This document shows, in pieces, positions 15,134 to 19,748 of a DNA stretch of 19,748 nucleotides (position 1 is the stretch's first letter; each line of letters opens with the position of its first letter). This DNA comes from JAIBAI01 sp044238875 (GTDB lineage Bacteria > Bacteroidota > Bacteroidia > M30B66), in contig JBIICM010000029.1 in the NCBI GenBank assembly GCA_044238875.1, positions 1 to 19,748 on the forward strand. The letters run 5' to 3'. The translations under genes were made by a program, and so were the position numbers. The notes beneath the pieces are model-generated. The model did not search any database and was not told the origin of the DNA. It was given only the letters and a program-made list of their open reading frames with translations.

Positions 15134-16261
15134 TTGAATATCCTCAGTTTATTTGACCAGCAGCAGGTCGCCGCCCTGGGTTCAAGGGTTTGGGCTCCCT
15201 CGTCAATTGGGGCCTTGATTGAGCCCTACTCTGCTGACCATCTGCTTTCAGCAAATACGCCCGCCGTTGTAATCTTAAGCGTCGGAGAACCTGATTTAAT
15301 CATTCAAAAGGTCAGAGAATATTTATATGAGTTATTTCTGCCCCGCGAAAATTTTTCCGTCGCTGATTTGGGCCATCTCAATGCAAGTCCTGAAGATTTG
15401 GCAGAAATACTTGCCCGCTTAATCAGTTACGGCTCTTTTCCGGTAATCATTGCTCCCGATCAGTCGCTGACTGTTTACCAATATCAGGCTTATTGCCGGC
15501 TTGAACGAACGGTTAATCTTATTTCTGTTGATGATCGCCCCGACCTTGATGATGGCACTTCTCTGCTCGGAGAAAACAACTGGCTATCGCATCTGCTGGC
15601 TATTTCACCAAATTATTTATTCAATTATTCCCTGATCGGCCATCAGAACTACCTCAGCAATCCTGATATTTTAAGAAGCCTTGAACAGCTTCATTTTGAC
15701 ATTCACCGGTTAGGTCTGGTTAGGCAATCGGAAGAATCAACTGAGCCTTTTTTCAGAAACGCTGATTTTTTGAGCTTCGATATTTCTGCCGTTAGGGCTG
15801 CCGATAGCCCTCAAAACCTTAGAGCCGGACCAAACGGACTATACGCAGAAGAAGCCTGTCGCCTTATACGTTACTCGGGCATGAGCAACAAACTAAGTTC
15901 TGCCGGCATCTACGGATGGCTTAGTTCCGGCCATGATTTCAATCCGCTGAGCGCTTCTTTAATTGCCCAGTTGACCTGGCATTTGCTGGATGGTTTTTTT
16001 AACAGGATTGAGGAGGGTGTTCCCGGAAATGCAGAAGATTTCACCATTTACAAGGTAAGTTCCGGCGCCGCTGAAAGTGATTTGCTGTTTTATAAAAGCA
16101 ACCGCAGCGGTAGATGGTGGATGTATGTACCGATGAACAATTCAAATAAGAACCGTTTTAGGAAGCACCAGATCGTTCCTTGCTCCTATGCTGACTACCA
16201 ACAAGCACTAAAAGGAGACGTTCCAGAGACTTGGTGGCAGACATTTCAAAAAATGTTGTGA
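15134..16261 (+). CDS. Ureohydrolase-fold (arginase-like) protein with degenerate metal site
   Basis: This 375-residue protein has an arginase/formiminoglutamase-type layout. Its equivalents of the metal motifs are altered: APDQS at 107-111 where GGDHS is expected (His lost), VDDRPD at 132-137 where DAHxD is expected (first and last Asp kept, His replaced by Arg), and SFDIS at 214-218 where SxDxD is expected (second Asp lost). The later motif around AGIYGWLSSGHD also lacks the usual Glu. An active dinuclear manganese enzyme is therefore unlikely. There is no signal peptide. The start is TTG at 15134: an in-frame TAA lies at 15128-15130 and no ATG occurs before residue 250. The gene lies between topA and porP, which suggests a link with T9SS, but no function is known to me. 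Confidence 0.85.
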   Translation: MNILSLFDQQQVAALGSRVWAPSSIGALIEPYSADHLLSANTPAVVILSVGEPDLIIQKVREYLYELFLPRENFSVADLGHLNASPEDLAEILARLISYGSFPVIIAPDQSLTVYQYQAYCRLERTVNLISVDDRPDLDDGTSLLGENNWLSHLLAISPNYLFNYSLIGHQNYLSNPDILRSLEQLHFDIHRLGLVRQSEESTEPFFRNADFLSFDISAVRAADSPQNLRAGPNGLYAEEACRLIRYSGMSNKLSSAGIYGWLSSGHDFNPLSASLIAQLTWHLLDGFFNRIEEGVPGNAEDFTIYKVSSGAAESDLLFYKSNRSGRWWMYVPMNNSNKNRFRKHQIVPCSYADYQQALKGDVPETWWQTFQKML

Positions 16262-16312
16262 TTATTTTTTAGTCTGATTATCAGCGACTTAACCCCTTTT
16301 TCAAGGAAATTA

Positions 16313-16347
16313 TTAACCGATTATTCACATAGTGTGTTGCTGGTTAA
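16313..16347. repeat. Nested dyads upstream of porP
   Basis: An outer pair TTAACC (16313-16318) and GGTTAA (16342-16347) encloses an inner pair CACA (16326-16329) and TGTG (16333-16336). The two symmetry centres are within one base of each other. The right part overlaps the candidate -33 region of the porP promoter. This looks like a regulator site or leader structure rather than a terminator. Confidence 0.4.
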
Positions 16348-16368
16348 AATATTATTTGTGTATTTTTA
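16337..16368 (+). promoter_or_regulatory. Candidate promoter of porP
   Basis: TTGC at 16337-16340 and TATTTTTA at 16361-16368 are 20 bases apart and resemble the Bacteroidetes TTTG and TAnnTTTG boxes, each with one mismatch. The resulting leader before the ATG at 16401 would be about 27 bases. The evidence is weak and based on sequence alone. Confidence 0.3.
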
Positions 16369-16400
16369 GCGGCAAATTTCTCTGAAACAAGCAACCATTG

Positions 16401-17309
16401 ATGAAAATAAAGTTTACGTTAGCCGGTCTGGTGTTTTCAATTGCAGCGTCAGCGCAGCAGGATCCTCAATTCAGTCAGAATATGTTCAATCGCCTGCCGG
16501 TTAATCCAGGGTATGCTGGTGTCAGTGGTTCAATCTGCGGCACGGCACTTGGCAGAAGTCAGTGGCTCGGATTTGACGGAGCTCCCCGAACATTTGTACT
16601 TGCGGTTGACGCACCTGTTAAAGTAGCAAAAGGCGGTGTCGGGATCACACTGATGCAGGATGCCATTGGCGTAGAAAGTTCTGTTGCGGCCCGCGTAGGT
16701 TATGCCTATCACCTTCCCCTTTCAGGCGGAACACTTGGAATTGGTATTGACCTTGGTATGATAAACAAAACGCTTGGACAGGGTCTTAAGCCACTTCAAG
16801 AGAATGATCCAAGTATTCCTGCAAATGGCGCGGGAGCAACTGTTTTAGATGCCGGATTTGGTGTCTATTTTTCAAACGACCAGTTTTATGCAGGGCTCTC
16901 TTCAACGCACCTGCCGCAGTCAACACTTGATCTGAGTACTGCCAAGTATCAGATGCGCAGGCATTATTACATAATGGCCGGTTACAACTATCAACTTCCA
17001 AATCCCGATCTTTTGCTTGTTCCGTCATTGTTTCTGAAAAATGCTGTTACCACACAATTCGATTTAAATTGTAACGTTTTTTACAAAAAGAAATACTGGG
17101 GAGGACTCTCTTATCGTATGCAGGACGCAATTGTAATCATGGCTGGAGCAAATGTCTGGAAAGACCTCAGATTGGGACTGGCTTACGATGTGAATACCTC
17201 CAGACTTAATCCTTATAACAACGGTACTCTTGAGTTTATGCTCAACTATTGCATGATCATTAAGAAAGAGGTCAAGCGTCAGGTTTACCGTAACGTAAGA
17301 TATCTCTAA
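16401..17309 (+). CDS. porP: T9SS outer-membrane protein PorP/SprF
   Basis: This 302-residue protein has signal peptide MKIKFTLAGLVFSIAASAQ and then QDPQFSQNMFNRLPVNPGYA, the hallmark start of the PorP/SprF family. The rest is a predicted beta-barrel with strands such as GGVGITLMQDAIGVESSVAA, LGIGIDLGMINKTLGQGL, FGVYFSNDQFYAGLSSTHLP and LRLGLAYDVNTSRLNPYNNG. In T9SS these proteins sit in the outer membrane; PorP is needed for secretion, and SprF-type relatives handle particular adhesins. I chose the ATG at 16401; a TTG directly before it adds one residue. Its place directly before gldK-gldL-gldM supports the core PorP role. Confidence 0.95.
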   Translation: MKIKFTLAGLVFSIAASAQQDPQFSQNMFNRLPVNPGYAGVSGSICGTALGRSQWLGFDGAPRTFVLAVDAPVKVAKGGVGITLMQDAIGVESSVAARVGYAYHLPLSGGTLGIGIDLGMINKTLGQGLKPLQENDPSIPANGAGATVLDAGFGVYFSNDQFYAGLSSTHLPQSTLDLSTAKYQMRRHYYIMAGYNYQLPNPDLLLVPSLFLKNAVTTQFDLNCNVFYKKKYWGGLSYRMQDAIVIMAGANVWKDLRLGLAYDVNTSRLNPYNNGTLEFMLNYCMIIKKEVKRQVYRNVRYL

Positions 17310-17371
17310 TCTTTGGCTGAAACTCCAATCCAATTGTTGCGTTAACTCTCTTCAAACATAAACTCTGCTCG

Positions 17372-17400
17372 TTTGTAAATTGTGTTATCGCCTATTTTTC
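17372..17400 (+). promoter_or_regulatory. Candidate promoter of gldK
   Basis: TTTG at 17372-17375 and TATTTTTC at 17393-17400 are separated by 17 bases and fit the TTTG / TAnnTTTG pattern with one mismatch. Transcription would start about 10 bases before the gldK ATG, a very short leader. It would allow gldKLM to be expressed apart from porP. Confidence 0.35.
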
Positions 17401-17417
17401 ACGAACCCCCACACATT

Positions 17418-18737
17418 ATGAACAACCGCCCGAATAAAAGAACACTGAAAACAATTGCTTTTCTGGGTTCTGCTGCACTGCTGATCAGCAGTTGTGGAAA
17501 TAATGGCAACGGTTATCTGACCGGTGTTGAAGGACGTAAAAACTGGTTCCAGGAAGACCCCTATGGCATGGTTTACATACCCATGGGTAGCTTCAACATG
17601 GGGCCAAGCGACCAGGATGTTACATTTGGTGTCACAAGCCAAAGTAAAACGGTGTCTCTTCCGGCATATTATATGGATCAGACGGAAATAACCAACAATG
17701 AATACCGTCAGTTTGTCAATTGGGTTAGAGACTCCATTGCCCGCAGGATTATCGGTGAAGAAAACGAAGATTTCCTTCTTACCACTGACGAGTACGGCAA
17801 TGATTACCCTACCCCTTATCTCAACTGGGAAGAAGACTTCAGGTATGACGAGGATGATTACCGCGAAGCGCTTGAGGTAATGTATCTGCCTGAAAACGAG
17901 CGTTTCTATGGCAGAAAGGAGTTTGATACACGTAAATTCCTCTATGAATATTGGTGGATTGACTATCAGGCTGCAGCCAAAAGAGGAAACCGTCCGCAAG
18001 GGCTAAAAGACCGGTCTGTATTCATTCGCAGAGAAACAACGCATATTTACCCAGATACACTCGCCTGGGTGCATGATTTTACCTATTCATACAACGAGCC
18101 GCTTACCAATATGTATTTCTGGCATCCCGGTTATGATGATTATCCGGTTGTAGGTGTCAGCTGGAAACAAGCCAGGGCGTTTTGTATCTGGAGAACGAAT
18201 CTTCGTAACGGATTTCTTTTTACAGAAGGAGATTCTTATGAACAGAATTATCGCCTTCCTACAGAATCTGAATGGGAATATGCGGCAAGGGGAGGTCTTG
18301 ATCTGAGCCCATATCCATGGGGAGGCCCCTATATTAGAAATAATGTTGGATGTTTCCTTGGTAACTTTAAGCCCTTACGTGGTAATTATATTGATGATGG
18401 CGGCTTAACAACGTTGCGCGCTGATTCATATAATCCAAACGGGTATGGCCTTTTCTGCATGGCAGGGAATGTCGCTGAGTGGACTAGTAATGCCTATGAT
18501 GAATCCGCATATAATTTTATGCATGATAACAGTGCTGATTACATTTATGAAGCAAAGCCTGATGATCCCATTGCATTAAAACGCAAGGTTATCCGTGGTG
18601 GATCCTGGAAAGACGTCGCTTATTTTCTTCAAACAAGTTCGCGGACATATGAATATCAGGATACAGCTAAGTGTTACATCGGGTTTCGTTGTGTAGTAAG
18701 CTACATTGGCCGTGATAAAAACGATGAGGCTGAATAA
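17418..18737 (+). CDS. gldK: T9SS ring lipoprotein GldK/PorK
   Basis: This 439-residue protein is the outer-membrane lipoprotein that forms the periplasmic T9SS ring with GldN/PorN. From the ATG at 17418 the N-terminus has a basic region (MNNRPNKRTLK), a hydrophobic core and lipobox ISSC with Cys26. An in-frame GTG at 17382 would add 12 residues before this signal and is rejected. From about residue 50 on it is an FGE-sulfatase (SUMF1) fold: MVYIPMGSFNMGPSDQD, YYMDQTEITNNEYRQFVNW, PVVGVSWKQARAFCIW, YRLPTESEWEYAARGG, FCMAGNVAEWTSNAYDE and VIRGGSWKD, ending IGFRCV. In GldK this fold is structural rather than catalytic. porP lies 108 bases upstream and gldL 72 bases downstream. Confidence 0.97.
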   Translation: MNNRPNKRTLKTIAFLGSAALLISSCGNNGNGYLTGVEGRKNWFQEDPYGMVYIPMGSFNMGPSDQDVTFGVTSQSKTVSLPAYYMDQTEITNNEYRQFVNWVRDSIARRIIGEENEDFLLTTDEYGNDYPTPYLNWEEDFRYDEDDYREALEVMYLPENERFYGRKEFDTRKFLYEYWWIDYQAAAKRGNRPQGLKDRSVFIRRETTHIYPDTLAWVHDFTYSYNEPLTNMYFWHPGYDDYPVVGVSWKQARAFCIWRTNLRNGFLFTEGDSYEQNYRLPTESEWEYAARGGLDLSPYPWGGPYIRNNVGCFLGNFKPLRGNYIDDGGLTTLRADSYNPNGYGLFCMAGNVAEWTSNAYDESAYNFMHDNSADYIYEAKPDDPIALKRKVIRGGSWKDVAYFLQTSSRTYEYQDTAKCYIGFRCVVSYIGRDKNDEAE

Positions 18738-18773
18738 CAAACAATATTTTCTGTTCTTAAACGCTTTTCTTTT

Positions 18774-18804
18774 AACCAAACAACAAACAAACCAAACAAC
18801 AAAC
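18774..18804 (+). repeat. A/C-only tandem repeat before gldL
   Basis: The 16-base unit AACCAAACAACAAACA occurs almost twice, and the whole 31-base stretch contains only A and C. It lies in the 5' leader of gldL, ending 5 bases before its ATG, with no Shine-Dalgarno sequence. It should stay unstructured and may aid ribosome binding, which in this phylum relies on open A-rich leaders. Confidence 0.6.
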
Positions 18805-18809
18805 GAAAA

Positions 18810-19616
18810 ATGGCAAATTTTCTTGCAACCAAAAAAGGTAAACGACTCATGGGAATGGTCTACGGTATCGGTGCTTCCATCGTTATTGTAGGTGCACTTT
18901 TTAAAATTCTACACTGGCCATTTGCCAATGAGATGCTTATCGTAGGGCTTCTAACGGAAGCGGCCATTTTCTTTATTTCTGCCTTTGATAAACCTCATGA
19001 AGAGCCAGACTGGACGCTTGTTTATCCGGAACTGGCCGGTCTCGATGAAGCGGGTCATGCCATTGACAAAAAACCCAAGGGTGGTATTCAGGATGCTGTT
19101 TCTCAGCAGCTTGACAAAATGCTTGAAGAAGCCAAAGTTGGTCCTGAGTTGATCGAAAGCCTAGGTAATAGCCTTAAATCCCTTGGAGACAATACTTCCA
19201 AGCTTGCCGACATAACAGATGCATCAGTTGCAACAAACGAGTATGTTAGCAATATCAAAAAAGCTTCAAACAGTGTAGAATCGTTATCCGAATCATATAT
19301 TAAAGCTTCTGAATCACTAACAGGCTTTTCTATCAATAGCGAAGATGCTTCTTCATATGGAGAGCAGCTTCAAAAAGTTTCAAAAAATCTTTCAGAACTC
19401 AACTCTGTTTATGAGTTGCAGTTGCGCGGTGCGCAGGCGCATGCACAAGCATCAACACGTCTTTATGAGGGTATTGAGCAGCTGATGAGTAACCTGCATG
19501 AATCGGTTTCTGATACAAAACGATACAAGGAAGAAATGTCACAACTCACAACCAACCTTTCTTCTCTCAATACGATTTATGGCAACATGCTGTCAGCCAT
19601 GAACATTAACCGTTAA
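18810..19616 (+). CDS. gldL: T9SS/gliding inner-membrane motor protein GldL
   Basis: This 268-residue protein is the stator-like half of the GldLM proton-powered motor of T9SS. It starts MANFLATKKGKRLMGMVYGI and has two transmembrane helices (about residues 14-34 and 38-58), joined by the conserved FKILHWPFANEM. Glu50 in the second helix (IVGLLTEAAIFF) corresponds to the membrane-buried acidic residue needed for energy coupling in studied GldL proteins. The cytoplasmic remainder (about residues 75-268) is Ser/Leu/Glu-rich, helical and coiled-coil-like. The ATG at 18810 gives the standard start. gldM begins 43 bases later, so the two are translated from one transcript. Confidence 0.97.
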   Translation: MANFLATKKGKRLMGMVYGIGASIVIVGALFKILHWPFANEMLIVGLLTEAAIFFISAFDKPHEEPDWTLVYPELAGLDEAGHAIDKKPKGGIQDAVSQQLDKMLEEAKVGPELIESLGNSLKSLGDNTSKLADITDASVATNEYVSNIKKASNSVESLSESYIKASESLTGFSINSEDASSYGEQLQKVSKNLSELNSVYELQLRGAQAHAQASTRLYEGIEQLMSNLHESVSDTKRYKEEMSQLTTNLSSLNTIYGNMLSAMNINR

Positions 19617-19659
19617 TTCTATCATTTTTTATATACACCACTCTGAAGTAACATAAAAA

Positions 19660-19748
19660 ATGGCAGGCGGAAAAGAAACACCGAGGCAAAAAATGATCGG
19701 GATGATGTACCTGGTACTCACAGCGCTGCTGGCGCTTAACGTATCAAA
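19660..19748 (+). CDS. gldM: T9SS/gliding motor protein GldM, N-terminal fragment
   Basis: The last 89 bases encode 29 complete codons, MAGGKETPRQKMIGMMYLVL and then TALLALNVS, and remain open at the window edge. This is the conserved GldM start: a short cytoplasmic segment with Pro8 and Arg9 followed by the single transmembrane helix that packs inside the GldL ring. The large periplasmic part, which reaches the GldKN ring, lies outside the window. The position right after gldL confirms the call. Confidence 0.95.
   Translation, partial: MAGGKETPRQKMIGMMYLVLTALLALNVS

Noticed and set aside
16274..16284. Palindrome CTGAT-T-ATCAG after the ureohydrolase-like gene
   Set aside because: The one-base centre prevents a hairpin, no U-run follows, and a short palindrome like this is expected by chance.
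17382..17417. Upstream GTG start of gldK
   Set aside because: It adds 12 residues before the lipoprotein signal and overlaps the candidate -7 box.
17385..17999. Minus-strand 204-codon frame opposite gldK
   Set aside because: It lies fully antisense to the well-supported gldK and has no recognisable domain.

Overview
The window reads as chromosomal DNA from a gliding-type member of the Bacteroidetes (Bacteroidota). The evidence is the gene content: gldB, gldC, porP/sprF, gldK, gldL and gldM of the gliding motility and type IX secretion (T9SS) machinery, the lineage-typical run miaB - sigma54 activator - lptE - TPR protein - secG, PF13568-type outer-membrane barrels and DUF983. Shine-Dalgarno sequences are generally absent, and several leaders carry TAnnTTTG-like -7 boxes. 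No rRNA, tRNA, CRISPR array, insertion sequence or phage gene was seen, and gene packing is tight.

Left part (1-2506, minus strand): gldB and gldC are followed by a large secreted protein whose reading frame is open to the window edge. It covers positions 1-1109 and starts inside the gldC stop codon. Divergent from gldB, on the plus strand, lie a small outer-membrane barrel (2610-3323), glutamine-dependent NAD+ synthetase (3352-5007) and a DUF983 membrane protein (5004-5372).

Middle part (5375-12623, minus strand): an outer-membrane barrel gene lies downstream of groEL and is separated from it by a strong intrinsic terminator. Reading in the direction of transcription, the order is miaB, sigma54-type activator, lptE, TPR protein, secG, groES, groEL. 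The first five genes are almost gapless or overlap, so they probably form one operon. groES-groEL has a 127-base upstream region with dyads and a sigma54-like site.

Right part (12767-19748, plus strand): topA, a ureohydrolase-fold protein that has lost about half of its metal ligands, then the T9SS core genes porP, gldK, gldL and the first 29 codons of gldM. GldK is an outer-membrane lipoprotein that in characterised systems forms a ring with GldN. GldL and GldM form the inner-membrane proton-driven motor. PorP is an outer-membrane partner of the machinery.

The main points of interest are the secreted protein coupled to gldC, the degenerate ureohydrolase beside the T9SS genes, and several unexplained dyads at promoters (groES, miaB/topA, porP). 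I found nothing that clearly amounts to a wholly new system. All functions are assigned by reading motifs and gene context, without database searches.
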